64,000 nucleotides of DNA from Algibacter luteus (GCF_900141715.1 NZ_FQYK01000007.1:1-64000); one strand, 5' to 3'; shown: positions 43,840 to 52,401, numbered from the stretch's first letter. Numbers and translations: made by a program. The notes: generated from the sequence alone by a model not told the origin.

Positions 43840-45828
43840 ATGAGCAGCAAAAAAGAATTCGAAACAAACATTTCATTTGATTTGCCTAAAAACCAATCAA
43901 ATGTCATTAAAGTCATAGGTGTTGGTGGCGGTGGTAGCAATGCCATAAATCATATGTTCCAGCAAGGTATAAAAGGTGTAGATTTTTACATCTGTAATAC
44001 CGATGCACAGGCATTACAAAATAGTGGTGTGCCTAATAAAATTCAGCTAGGTCTTAATTTAACTGAAGGATTAGGTGCTGGTGCAAATCCAGATATAGGC
44101 GAGCAATCTGCTGTTGAGAGTTTTGATGACATTTCTCAAATGCTAGACTCAAACACAAAAATGGTTTTTATTACTGCAGGAATGGGCGGTGGAACCGGTA
44201 CTGGGGCAGCTCCAATTATTGCTAAAATGGCTAAAGATTTAGACATTTTAACTGTTGGAATTGTAACAATGCCATTTCAGTTTGAAGGGAGAATGCGTAT
44301 TGAGCAATCTCAAAAAGGAATTGAAAAATTAAGAAAAGTAGTCGATTCGTTAATTGTAATCAATAATAATAAACTTCGTGAAGTATACGGAAACCTAGGT
44401 TTTAAAGCAGGTTTCTCGAAAGCCGATGAGGTGCTATCTACCGCTGCTCGTGGTATAGCAGAAGTTATTACGCATCACTACACACAAAACATCGATTTAC
44501 GCGACGCTAAAACTGTTTTAAGTAATAGCGGAACGGCCATAATGGGTTCTGCCTTAGCTTCAGGTCAAGATCGTGCACAAGATGCCATTCGTAAAGCACT
44601 CGATTCTCCATTATTAAACGATAATAAAATAACAGGAGCTAAGAATGTATTATTATTAATCGTTTCTGGCACCCAAGAAATAACAATTGACGAGATTGGA
44701 GAAATAAATGATCACATTCAAAATGAAGCTGGTCATGGTGCTAACATTATTATGGGTGTTGGCGAAGATGAATCATTAGAAGAGTCAATTGCTGTAACCA
44801 TTATAGCTACAGGATTTAATATAGAACAACAAGATGAAATTTCCAATACAGAAACTAAGAAGGTTGTTCATTCATTAAGTGAAGATTTAGAATTAGATGC
44901 AAAAGAAAAAGAACCTGTTGTTATCGAACCAACAATTGTTCTTGAAGAAAAGAAGGAGCCGCCAGTAGTTCGTCACACTTTAGAGATTGAAGAAGAGGAA
45001 GTTACTTTTGTTAAAAAGGAAGAGATTGAAGAAAAACATAGGGATATTGAACTCATTCCAACTTCAGAAATTATAAAAAACATGAATGTGGTTTATGATG
45101 AAGTAAAAGCTGATTATGGCACATTTGAAGAAGATGAAGATTTCATTATCAAACCAGTTACTAGAATGGTTGCAGACGTTGAAAATGTCCAGGATATTGA
45201 AGTTATTTCAGATAGTATTGAAGAAGAGCAACAAATCACATTAACCTTCGATTTGCCATTGTCAAATTCAAGCGAATCCAAAGAAGAAGAAATAGAAAAT
45301 GAAGATTTAGTAACTTATGATTTAACCGATGATGTAAAAGATATATCTGTTAATGATTATGTGGAGTTAATCACTGTAAACGAGACAAACGAAGAAGGCG
45401 ATATTCGTTATGCATTGGATGATTATGTTGAGGTAGAATCTTCAATGAATAATACTCAGAAAGCAACTAAAGTTGTTGAAGAAGAAGTAGATGAGGAAGT
45501 TGTCTTTGAAAAGAAAGTTGTTAAAGAACCTGAATTAGGAGAAGACACAGCAGAAGAAATAGACCCAATGAATAGTCCAATTTCTGAGTTGTTAAAAGAG
45601 CGTGCGGAAGAGCGCAGACGTAAAATGAAGGACTTTAACTATAAATTTAATAATGCCAAAATTGATGATATTGAAAAAGTGCCTGCTTACAAGCGTCAAG
45701 GTGTCGATTTAAAAGAAAATAAGCATTCATCAGAAACAGATTTATCTAGAACAAGTATTGGTTTAGATGATAATGATGATCTTCAATTAAGAAATAATAA
45801 TTCATTTTTACATGATAATGTAGATTGA
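43840..45828 (+). CDS. ftsZ: Cell-division GTPase FtsZ with long acidic C-terminal linker
   Basis: Tubulin-like GTPase forming the Z ring. The GTPase core covers about residues 18-320, with [13 protein letters not shown], the GTP signature [10 protein letters not shown] and the T7-loop region [11 protein letters not shown] to [10 protein letters not shown]. At 662 residues it is far longer than the roughly 380-residue E. coli protein: residues 325-610 form an acidic, repeat-poor linker. The probable C-terminal binding peptide VPAYKRQG is at 614-621, but 41 further residues follow. A strong terminator comes 35 bp after the stop. Confidence 0.96.
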   Translation: MSSKKEFETNISFDLPKNQSNVIKVIGVGGGGSNAINHMFQQGIKGVDFYICNTDAQALQNSGVPNKIQLGLNLTEGLGAGANPDIGEQSAVESFDDISQMLDSNTKMVFITAGMGGGTGTGAAPIIAKMAKDLDILTVGIVTMPFQFEGRMRIEQSQKGIEKLRKVVDSLIVINNNKLREVYGNLGFKAGFSKADEVLSTAARGIAEVITHHYTQNIDLRDAKTVLSNSGTAIMGSALASGQDRAQDAIRKALDSPLLNDNKITGAKNVLLLIVSGTQEITIDEIGEINDHIQNEAGHGANIIMGVGEDESLEESIAVTIIATGFNIEQQDEISNTETKKVVHSLSEDLELDAKEKEPVVIEPTIVLEEKKEPPVVRHTLEIEEEEVTFVKKEEIEEKHRDIELIPTSEIIKNMNVVYDEVKADYGTFEEDEDFIIKPVTRMVADVENVQDIEVISDSIEEEQQITLTFDLPLSNSSESKEEEIENEDLVTYDLTDDVKDISVNDYVELITVNETNEEGDIRYALDDYVEVESSMNNTQKATKVVEEEVDEEVVFEKKVVKEPELGEDTAEEIDPMNSPISELLKERAEERRRKMKDFNYKFNNAKIDDIEKVPAYKRQGVDLKENKHSSETDLSRTSIGLDDNDDLQLRNNNSFLHDNVD

Positions 45829-45862
45829 TTTATTCGAATTTAACCTAGTGTGTTATTTAATG

Positions 45863-45898
45863 ACCCGAAAAGTTCCCTCGACTTTTCGGGTTTTTTTT
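45863..45898 (+). terminator. Strong terminator at the end of the dcw cluster
   Basis: An 11-bp perfect stem ACCCGAAAAGT/ACTTTTCGGGT with a 7-nt loop, followed by eight T residues. It separates ftsZ from yqeY. Confidence 0.92.
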
Positions 45899-45962
45899 CT
45901 GGTCTTTAATGCAAAGGCAGAAATCTATTTTTTATCTTCGCAAACAGCAAATATTAAAAACT

Positions 45963-46412
45963 ATGAGTTTACAACAAGAAGTAATGACAGCATTAAAAGC
46001 AGCTATGAAATCTAAAGATCAAACAGCGTTAACAGCATTACGAGCTGTAAAATCGGCTATTCTTTTAGCTCAGACAGAATCAGGTGCAAAAGAAGAATTA
46101 ACGCAAGAGCAGGAGCTTAAAATACTCCAGAAGCTAGTTAAACAACGTAAAGATAGTGCTGCAATTTATTTAGAACAAGGTAGAAAGGATTTGGCATTAC
46201 CTGAAATTGATGAAGCTGAAGTTATAAGTCAGTTTTTACCTGAAGCACTAACTGATGACGAAATTGAGAAGGTTGTTGTGGCTATAATTGACCAAATAGG
46301 AGCTAACGGCATGAAGGATATGGGGAAAGTTATGGGAATGGTTAGTAAAGAATTAGCTGGACAAGCAGATGGTAAAACCATTTCTAATATTGTAAAGGCT
46401 AAGTTATCTTAA
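45963..46412 (+). CDS. yqeY: GatB/YqeY domain protein
   Basis: A 149-residue cytoplasmic protein of the YqeY family, related to the tRNA-binding tail of GatB. Typical features are MSLQQEVMTALKAAMKSKD at the start, LRAVKSAILLAQTE, and the C-terminal GMKDMGKVMGMVSKELAGQADG. The exact role is not known; tRNA-linked functions are proposed for the family. I chose ATG 45963; the ORF is open from 45909, but a promoter-like TATCTTCG lies between. tRNA-Arg follows 22 bp downstream on the same strand and may be co-transcribed. Confidence 0.9.
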   Translation: MSLQQEVMTALKAAMKSKDQTALTALRAVKSAILLAQTESGAKEELTQEQELKILQKLVKQRKDSAAIYLEQGRKDLALPEIDEAEVISQFLPEALTDDEIEKVVVAIIDQIGANGMKDMGKVMGMVSKELAGQADGKTISNIVKAKLS

Positions 46413-46434
46413 GTTATTAAACATAAAATATAAT

Positions 46435-46508
46435 GGCTGCGTAGTTCAACTGGATAGAATATCAGATTTCGGCTCTGAGGGTTGGGGGTTCGAATCCCTT
46501 CGCGGTCA
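46435..46508 (+). tRNA. tRNA-Arg (TCG)
   Basis: A complete 74-nt cloverleaf with acceptor GGCTGCG/CGCGGTC (two G-U pairs), D arm GTTC/GAAT, a perfect anticodon stem TCAGA/TCTGA with loop TTTCGGC (anticodon TCG, reads CGA as Arg) and T arm GGGGG-TTCGAAT-CCCTT. Discriminator A follows. CCA is not encoded. Confidence 0.92.
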
Positions 46509-46513
46509 CAAAT

Positions 46514-46569
46514 AAAAAGCAACTAAAAAATAATCTCAATATTTTTGGATTAGTTTTTAGTTGCTTTTT
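46514..46569 (+). terminator. Terminator after tRNA-Arg
   Basis: Long arms AAAAAGCAACTAAAAA and TTTTTAGTTGCTTTTT plus inner TAATC/GATTA pairing enclose a loop of about 14 nt. The T-run is part of the right arm, as often seen downstream of flavobacterial tRNAs. Confidence 0.8.
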
Positions 46570-46662
46570 GCATATAGTAAAAACTTAGAATGTTTTATTA
46601 AGGCATTTTAAAATCCCAATTATTTTAATTCAAGAATATAACCATAAAAGGATCTAAATCAC

Positions 46663-46678
46663 CATGACTTTTATCATG
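46663..46678. promoter_or_regulatory. CRP/FNR-like palindrome upstream of the CBS genes
   Basis: CATGA-CTTTTA-TCATG has 5-bp perfect arms and a TGA-N6-TCA core, the general form of sites bound by CRP/FNR-family regulators. It lies 57 bp before the first CBS gene. No such regulator is encoded in the window, so this is a pattern match only. Confidence 0.4.
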
Positions 46679-46735
46679 CTTTATTTAGAATTAGTTTAAT
46701 AATTTTAGTGAACTAAACATTTAAAACTTAATGTC

Positions 46736-47155
46736 ATGATACGAAAAGCACCAGTTTCTATGATAATGACAGAGCATGTCATCACATTAAAAAAAACAGA
46801 TAGCCTAGAAAAAGCCGAAAAGTTATTTAAGCGACATAAAATACGACATATTCCTGTTGTCGATGACGATGCCATAATTGGAATGCTTAGTTATTCTGAC
46901 TTATTACGATTGAGTTTTGCCGATGTTACCAATGAAGACGAAAACATTGTAGATGTAATGGTATATAATATGTTTAAAATAGACCAAGTTATGAAACGAA
47001 ACTTAGTTACAGTATCGTCATCAAAATCTATAAAAGAGGTTGCTGAAATATTAGCTACAAACGAATTTCATGCGCTACCGGTAGTGGATAATAATAAGTT
47101 AAGTGGCATTGTAACTACTACAGATTTAATTAAGTATTTACTTAAACAGTTTTAA
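46736..47155 (+). CDS. CBS-domain pair protein, copy 1
   Basis: A 139-residue stand-alone CBS pair (Bateman module) without an attached enzyme or channel. The two repeats are PVSMIMTEHVITL to SYSDLLRL (about 6-60) and VMKRNLVTVSSSKSI to TTTDLIKYL (about 80-135). Such modules bind adenosine nucleotides or other ligands and act as sensors. It is clearly paralogous to the next gene, sharing LFKRHKIRHIPVV and NEFHALPVVDN. A palindromic FNR-like site lies upstream. Function in this organism is not known. Confidence 0.85.
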   Translation: MIRKAPVSMIMTEHVITLKKTDSLEKAEKLFKRHKIRHIPVVDDDAIIGMLSYSDLLRLSFADVTNEDENIVDVMVYNMFKIDQVMKRNLVTVSSSKSIKEVAEILATNEFHALPVVDNNKLSGIVTTTDLIKYLLKQF

Positions 47156-47256
47156 ATCATCTTAGTATGTCATCAAATAAGGTTTTATTATTTCAAATGA
47201 TTTATTGATAAAGCCTCCTTATGAGTTAGTATTTTTTTTAATCTAAATGAAATCTC

Positions 47257-47673
47257 ATGAAACATATTCCAGTATCTTCAATTATGACTAAAAAAATTGT
47301 AGCAATTACCCTTACGGAAGATTTAGAAAGGGCTGAATTGTTATTTAAGCGTCATAAAATAAGACATATTCCAGTCGTTTCCAATGAGGTTATAGTTGGA
47401 ATGTTAAGTTATACAGATTTGATGCGAATAAGTATTGCAGAAACTGATGATGAAGCCGGAAATACAATTGATTCGATAGTCTTTAATACTTTTAAAATAG
47501 AACAAGTCATGGCAAAAAGTGTCGTGACTGTAAGTAGTGAAACGTCAATTAAAGAAGCTGCTAAAATTCTGGCTAAAAATGAATTTCATGCTTTACCAGT
47601 AGTTGATAATGGCGAATTAGTTGGTATTATAACAACTACAGATTTACTCAACTATCTCGTTAACGAGATTTAA
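47257..47673 (+). CDS. CBS-domain pair protein, copy 2
   Basis: A 138-residue CBS pair, the tandem duplicate of the gene 101 bp upstream; I judge about 60% identity by eye. Shared blocks are LFKRHKIRHIPVV, GMLSY-DL and NEFHALPVVDN followed by TTTDL. The linker between repeats (AETDDEAGNTIDSIV) is one of the more divergent parts, so the two may bind different ligands or form a heterodimer. The stop overlaps that of the convergent rpe gene, and a perfect 16-bp palindrome lies at its 3' end. Confidence 0.85.
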   Translation: MKHIPVSSIMTKKIVAITLTEDLERAELLFKRHKIRHIPVVSNEVIVGMLSYTDLMRISIAETDDEAGNTIDSIVFNTFKIEQVMAKSVVTVSSETSIKEAAKILAKNEFHALPVVDNGELVGIITTTDLLNYLVNEI

Positions 47674-48332
47674 GAATTAGCAAGAGCTTTTAATTCTTTG
47701 ATAGTTTCAGGTTGGTTCTTACTTTTAAAAACATAGCTTCCTGCTACTAATACATCGGCTCCGGCATCAACCAGTTGTTTAGCATTTTTATTGGTTACTC
47801 CGCCATCAATTTCTATTTTGGTTGCAGCACCTTTTCTTGTAATTAATTCTTTTAGCTGCTTAACTTTATTATAAGTGTTTTCAATAAAACTTTGTCCGCC
47901 AAACCCCGGGTTAACACTCATTAAGCATACTAAATCAATATCATTTATCGTATCTTCCAAAAGACTAACATTGGTGTGCGGGTTTAGCGCGACACCAGCT
48001 TTCATGCCTTCTGCTTTTATGGCTTGTAAGGTTCTATGTAAATGTGTGCAGGCTTCGACGTGTACAGTTAAAACATGACTACCTAAATCGGCAAACGTTT
48101 TAATGTATCTATCAGGGTCTACAATCATTAAGTGTACATCAATGGTTTTATTGGCGTGTTTGTTAATAGCTTGTAGTACCGGCATCCCAAATGAAATATT
48201 TGGTACAAAAACACCATCCATAATATCAATATGAAACCAATCTGCATCACTCTTGTTCACCATTTCTATATCTCGTTGAAGGTTAGCAAAATCTGCTGCT
48301 AATATGGAAGGTGCAATTAATTTAGAACTCAT
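47670..48332 (-). CDS. rpe: Ribulose-phosphate 3-epimerase
   Basis: TIM-barrel enzyme interconverting ribulose-5-phosphate and xylulose-5-phosphate in the pentose phosphate pathway. The 220-residue protein has the metal and catalytic motifs APSILAADFANL, WFHIDIMDGVFVPNISFG, DVHLMIVDPDRYI, VHVEAC, LMSVNPGFGGQSFI and EIDGGVTNKNAK, all intact. Length is normal. It is convergent with and overlaps the CBS gene by 4 bp. Confidence 0.97.
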   Translation of the reverse strand: MSSKLIAPSILAADFANLQRDIEMVNKSDADWFHIDIMDGVFVPNISFGMPVLQAINKHANKTIDVHLMIVDPDRYIKTFADLGSHVLTVHVEACTHLHRTLQAIKAEGMKAGVALNPHTNVSLLEDTINDIDLVCLMSVNPGFGGQSFIENTYNKVKQLKELITRKGAATKIEIDGGVTNKNAKQLVDAGADVLVAGSYVFKSKNQPETIKELKALANS

Positions 48333-48379
48333 TTTAAAATATTAAATATTGTGTAAAAATAAATGTTTTAGAATCTTTT

Positions 48380-48790
48380 TTAACCAATGACACTAATAAA
48401 ATTTTCAACCATTGAAATAACCTTGTTTGCAATTTTGTTATCGGCTTGTTTTAACCATTTAAGGTATTCGTTTAACTGATTAAATTCGGAGCTACTTTTT
48501 ACTATCGAAAACCCGAAATTATAGTCTTCAAATATGCGTTGTTCAATTTTATTGTTTATTACTTTAATTATGTTTTTGTGTCTAGAATCAAATTTAATTT
48601 TTTCATAGGTAGTATCTACATGCTCTTCATCGCCTTCAAGAACTTGTAAAAAGTTGCCATTTTGGTATATTAAAATACCCGTAATATTTCGTTTTAAATT
48701 ATTTTGTTTCGCCTTGGCGTATATTCTTTTTATATTTTCTAACGACTCAGATTCATTTGAATCACTAATGTAACAAATCGTTTTTAACAT
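48380..48790 (-). CDS. Short BLUF-domain blue-light sensor
   Basis: A 136-residue protein with an N-terminal BLUF domain (about 1-95) binding FAD and a short C-terminal helical cap, but no output domain. The key photocycle residues match AppA in identity and spacing: Tyr7 (ICYIS), Asn31 and Gln49 (GNFLQVLEGD). The typical ITGILIY and EGDEEHVDTTYEKI segments are also present. Short BLUF proteins act through partner proteins, which cannot be identified here. It lies downstream of rpoD but after a terminator, so it should have its own promoter. Confidence 0.92.
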   Translation of the reverse strand: MLKTICYISDSNESESLENIKRIYAKAKQNNLKRNITGILIYQNGNFLQVLEGDEEHVDTTYEKIKFDSRHKNIIKVINNKIEQRIFEDYNFGFSIVKSSSEFNQLNEYLKWLKQADNKIANKVISMVENFISVIG

Positions 48791-48862
48791 ATAAGGTTTA
48801 TATTGGTTGGTGTCGCTAATGTAAAAAGATGTTTTGGTTATTTCGAATTTTTTTAAAAAATA

Positions 48863-48887
48863 AACCCGCGGTAATCAGCCGCGGGTT
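48863..48887 (-). terminator. Terminator downstream of rpoD
   Basis: A 9-bp GC-rich stem AACCCGCGG/CCGCGGGTT with a 7-nt loop, followed on the minus strand by TATTTTTT. It is placed between rpoD and the BLUF gene. Confidence 0.85.
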
Positions 48888-48964
48888 CTTTCATCAATCA
48901 AAAAACGAACAGTTATGTTTTGTAACTGTTGTTACTGTAATTTAGTCGTAATTATTGTTAATTA

Positions 48965-49828
48965 CTATCCTAAATAAGTCTTTAATATTTTACTTCTAGA
49001 CGTATGTTTTAATCTACGAATAGCTTTTTCTTTAATTTGTCTTACACGCTCACGAGTTAAATCGAAAGTCTCACCAATTTCTTCAAGAGTCATTGGGTGT
49101 TGATTACCTAACCCAAAGTATAAACGAATAACGTCGGCTTCACGAGGCGTTAATGTCTCTAGGGCACGTTCAATTTCTGTACGTAAAGATTCGTGCAATA
49201 ATTCCTTATCAGGATTTGGTGATTCTCCAGAATTCAATACATCATACAAGTTAGAATCTTCACCTTCTACTAAGGGAGCATCCATACTTACGTGACGTCC
49301 TGAGTTTTTCATGGACTCTTTTACATCATTAATTGTCATATCCAATTCCTTTGCAATTTCTTCAGCCGAAGGTGGACGTTCATGACTTTGCTCTAAAAAT
49401 GCAAAAGTTTTATTTATTTTATTGATGGAACCAATTTTATTTAATGGTAATCGCACAATACGAGATTGTTCAGCTAATGCTTGAAGAATCGATTGGCGAA
49501 TCCACCAAACCGCATACGATATAAATTTAAATCCACGAGTTTCATCAAAACGTTGTGCTGCTTTAATTAAACCTAAGTTACCCTCATTAATTAAATCAGG
49601 TAATGTAAGTCCTTGGTTTTGGTACTGTTTAGCCACAGATACAACGAAACGTAAATTAGCTTTTGTTAACTTTTCTAAAGCGATTTGATCACCAGCTTTA
49701 ATGCGTTGAGCTAATTCTACTTCTTCGTCGGCTGTAATTAAATCAACCTTACCAATTTCCTGTAGGTATTTATCTAACGAAGCGGTTTCTCTATTAGTAA
49801 CCTGCTTCGTAATTTTAAGTTGTCTCAT
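48965..49828 (-). CDS. rpoD: Primary sigma factor RpoD (short Bacteroidota type)
   Basis: Housekeeping sigma-70 subunit of RNA polymerase. The 287-residue length and absence of a long region 1.1 are typical of the Bacteroidota primary sigma factor. Region 1.2 ([15 protein letters not shown]), region 2 ([36 protein letters not shown]), region 3 and region 4.2 ([19 protein letters not shown]) are all present. Unusually for this phylum, AGGAGA lies 8 nt before the start codon, a good Shine-Dalgarno site. Sigma factors of this group read the TTG-N19-TAnnTTTG promoters seen elsewhere in the window. Confidence 0.96.
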   Translation of the reverse strand: MRQLKITKQVTNRETASLDKYLQEIGKVDLITADEEVELAQRIKAGDQIALEKLTKANLRFVVSVAKQYQNQGLTLPDLINEGNLGLIKAAQRFDETRGFKFISYAVWWIRQSILQALAEQSRIVRLPLNKIGSINKINKTFAFLEQSHERPPSAEEIAKELDMTINDVKESMKNSGRHVSMDAPLVEGEDSNLYDVLNSGESPNPDKELLHESLRTEIERALETLTPREADVIRLYFGLGNQHPMTLEEIGETFDLTRERVRQIKEKAIRRLKHTSRSKILKTYLG

Positions 49829-49980
49829 CTAAAGTTCTCCTGTATTAAATTGTGAATAAAATAGGTCGTTCAATAGTTATACGTAAGAATAACAGTTTTT
49901 GTTACAAAAAAATTCAAAATAATTGCTATTTCTTATATTTATGACTCGAAATTGATTAAAAAGTCACTTATATGTGTTAA
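49829..49980. other. Non-coding start of the 438-bp gap between rpoD and the hypothetical gene
   Basis: This part holds the rpoD leader and should hold its promoter on the minus strand, but I find no clear TTG-N19-TAnnTTTG match. The rest of the gap (49981-50259) is the start-less coding remnant listed next. Confidence 0.5.
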
Positions 49981-50259
49981 TCATTTAAATTAAAAGCTTA
50001 CTACTTTTATCAATACGGACCAATAAAAGGCAAAGTAAGTTTTATTCCAGACAGAAAAGAAAAGGATAATAATTTTTATGTGCATGTAGATTTACCTAAG
50101 AATCATAGATTTAATTTACGGTCAGGGTATTCTGTACAAGGCGATATCATTTTAAATAAAATGATATTAGGTAGATATATTATTAAAAAATTATTCGAAA
50201 AGTACGACAATCAATTCACCACACAAAAACCGCCACCTGTAAAACAAGAGTTTAATTAG
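49981..50259 (+). pseudogene. 5'-truncated coding remnant, possibly the C-terminus of an HlyD-type secretion adaptor
   Basis: From a TAA at 49978 to the TAG at 50257 runs a 92-codon open frame without an in-frame start in its first half. It reads like a protein: QYGPIKGKVSFIPDRKEKD, FYVHVDLPKNHRF, LRSGYSVQGDIILNKM and LGRYIIKKLFEKYD. This strand-and-tail pattern resembles the C-terminal beta-barrel and closing helix of HlyD/bacteriocin-export membrane-fusion proteins of Bacteroidota. The upstream part of such a gene is missing; rpoD lies there in the other direction. I judge this a rearrangement relic. The family call is from memory of the pattern, not from a search. Confidence 0.45.
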
Positions 50260-50266
50260 TTCAGTT

Positions 50267-50641
50267 TTAAATTTTAATTAAATAATTAGGCGTTAGGTTT
50301 ATGCTTTCCAGCATCTCTTCAGTATATTTATAATGACCGCGTACAGTAATGATTCTAAAACGAGACGATTTTAAATTACTAATAGTGTTCAAAAACAACC
50401 ACTTCGATTTTAATAGTCTTGGTTTTTCGGATTTTAAGCTAATATCAAAATAATGCTTTCGACCCTCTTTGGTTGCAACAATATCTGGAGTTATACTAAT
50501 ATCGCTACCCGCTTTTATAAATGATTTCGGAGTTTCATAACCTTCAATATCGGCTTTAATATTTTCAAACCCTCTATTTTCTAGATAGGTAATTGAACTT
50601 TCTACTACGTCGGTGTTATTTATTTTATCTTCTTGTATCAT
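50267..50641 (-). CDS. Hypothetical protein, possible degenerate PD-(D/E)XK nuclease-like fold
   Basis: A 124-residue protein without signal or membrane segments. The segment ITPDIVATKEGRKHYFDISL with a following Lys has the layout of a PD-(D/E)XK nuclease core: PD, a strand, a turn, then hydrophobic strand ending xxK. The usual Glu of ExK is replaced (SLK), so nuclease activity is doubtful. The N-terminus (VVESSITYLENRGFENIKA) is a plausible first helix. It lies 7 bp from the end of the HlyD-like remnant on the opposite strand. Function unknown. Confidence 0.6.
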   Translation of the reverse strand: MIQEDKINNTDVVESSITYLENRGFENIKADIEGYETPKSFIKAGSDISITPDIVATKEGRKHYFDISLKSEKPRLLKSKWLFLNTISNLKSSRFRIITVRGHYKYTEEMLESINLTPNYLIKI

Positions 50642-50712
50642 AATTCATAAGATAATGAAAATCAACACATAAGCAAATAATTAACAAGGTTTAACTTTTG
50701 GAAGTACCTGAG

Positions 50713-51714
50713 TTACTCAAAATCAAATGCGTCATTATCAATAATAATGCGATCTCGTAATCTATTAATTTTTTGGTGCATTCTATTGAAAAATAGAGAA
50801 CGGTCCTTCTCTCCTGCATTAACCAATAATTTGGAAATGCTCATTTGTTTCTCAAAGAACTCATGCATGAGTTCGCAAGTTGGCTGGTGTTCAATTTTAA
50901 AATAACTTATTACTGTAAAAGGAGTAAAAAATACCTTTTGATGTGGAGTTTTCACCATAACGGTGTTACTCATTGTATGTATATCATTTATATAAAGATT
51001 GTAGATTGATTTATTTTTTGAACCAACTAAACATTGCTGGATAGCTTGTTTTTCAATAAGGTGTACAACATCTTCAATATCTTTACAAATTAGTAAAGCG
51101 AGTTCTTTTGAGAGCGCGCCAGATTCAAAATAATAGAGTACTTGCTGCAAAGAACCATTAATAGTTGTGTTATTCCATATTTCAGTAATATTTATGTCTT
51201 TATATACTTGTCCTAATTTAAAAGCATTTTCTAGCAGAGAGTCTGGAATGTTTTTTATGAAATGATCAAACGAAATTTTATTTCGAGTCATTTCTGGATC
51301 TACATCTTTTAACCAAACATACATTTTGTAGCGCGACAAGTACGAATCTTTTAAAGTGTGAAAAAGTGGAATGTCTTTAGCTGAATAAATTATGGTCGCA
51401 CTTTTTAGTTTTGTTAATGGGTATACGTTGTTATAAGATTGTTTTAGCCACATTTCTAAACCCACAATGTTATGGATTGGTGGCGATAAGTCTGCAAGAA
51501 TGGTTGTACTACTTCCAACCTCAAATAACTTATTTAATGAAATTTTATAATGTTTTGCGAGTTTAACTCCTTCTTCTAATGAAATACTTGTTTTTTGGTT
51601 GATTCTTCTATAAGCAGCATCGTAGCCAATATCTAGTACCGAAGCAATTTCGTCAACAAATGAAGTGTTATTATTGGATTTAGACTTTAAATATTTAATA
51701 AATAATTCTTGCAT
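50713..51714 (-). CDS. Predicted helix-turn-helix regulator with a large unknown C-terminal domain
   Basis: A 333-residue cytoplasmic protein. Residues about 15-65 look like a helix-turn-helix of the XRE type (FVDEIASVLDIGYDAAYRRI followed by SISLEEGVKLAKHYKISLNKLF). The remaining 260 residues are mainly alpha-helical with no motif I recognise. This architecture fits Bacteroidota regulators with a ligand or partner domain, but I cannot name a family. It is transcribed away from the secreted protein at 51891 across 176 bp, which makes that gene a possible target. Confidence 0.65.
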   Translation of the reverse strand: MQELFIKYLKSKSNNNTSFVDEIASVLDIGYDAAYRRINQKTSISLEEGVKLAKHYKISLNKLFEVGSSTTILADLSPPIHNIVGLEMWLKQSYNNVYPLTKLKSATIIYSAKDIPLFHTLKDSYLSRYKMYVWLKDVDPEMTRNKISFDHFIKNIPDSLLENAFKLGQVYKDINITEIWNNTTINGSLQQVLYYFESGALSKELALLICKDIEDVVHLIEKQAIQQCLVGSKNKSIYNLYINDIHTMSNTVMVKTPHQKVFFTPFTVISYFKIEHQPTCELMHEFFEKQMSISKLLVNAGEKDRSLFFNRMHQKINRLRDRIIIDNDAFDFE

Positions 51715-51890
51715 TTTTTCAAAAATTGCAAGTAGGAAGTAGAATGGTTTTGTGAAAATTAAGAAAAATAAATGAGTTTTTCAGACTATTTACGATATGC
51801 CTATGTGATTTTTACAACTAATTTTAAGTTATTAATCAATTGCATATCAGTTGCTAAGCAGTTTTTGTGTGATATTTAAATCAATTTATT

Positions 51891-52385
51891 ATGAAAACAA
51901 TTAAATATATTATTATCACCGCTCTTTTGATGCAAGGTGTTTGTGTTTATACCCAAACAGAAACAAATAGTTTATTCATTCGTGTATTTTCAGAATCAAG
52001 AAAAAAAATAGCTAAAGGTAAAATTGTGTTTATGAACGATAGTATTTTGTGTTTGAAAAGAGGTCAAAAAAAGCAGAATATTCAAGTGAAGGATATCTGG
52101 CGAATTAAAACGAAACGATCTGAAGGGAATAGTGTTTTAGCATCTACAGCAACAGGCGCAACTATTGGAATAGTATTGGGAGTTGCAACCGCAGATCCAT
52201 CTGATTGGTGGGGTTACACAGCAGGCGAAGGCGCAATAGCTTTTGGGAGCTTAGGAGCTATTGGAGGAGCTGCAATAGGAGGAATCTCCAGTGCGTTTAA
52301 AAACTCTGAAACTTATGTTATAAATGGAGATATTGATAAATGGAGGCTTTTTAAAGAAATGATTGAGAAGGTAAAGTATAAATAA
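51891..52385 (+). CDS. Exported protein with glycine-zipper-like segment, function unknown
   Basis: A 164-residue protein with a signal peptide (IITALLMQGVCVYTQ), a short basic beta-rich region (KGKIVFMNDSILCLKRGQKKQNIQVKDIWRIK spans about 45-75) and a Gly/Ala-rich hydrophobic stretch at about 88-137 (ATGATIGIVLGVAT, GSLGAIGGAAIGGI) like glycine-zipper membrane segments. The C-terminus is charged. It may insert in or associate with a membrane. No family is recognised. The upstream neighbour is a divergent HTH gene. Confidence 0.6.
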   Translation: MKTIKYIIITALLMQGVCVYTQTETNSLFIRVFSESRKKIAKGKIVFMNDSILCLKRGQKKQNIQVKDIWRIKTKRSEGNSVLASTATGATIGIVLGVATADPSDWWGYTAGEGAIAFGSLGAIGGAAIGGISSAFKNSETYVINGDIDKWRLFKEMIEKVKYK

Positions 52386-52401
52386 ATATACCTAAACAAA
52401 T

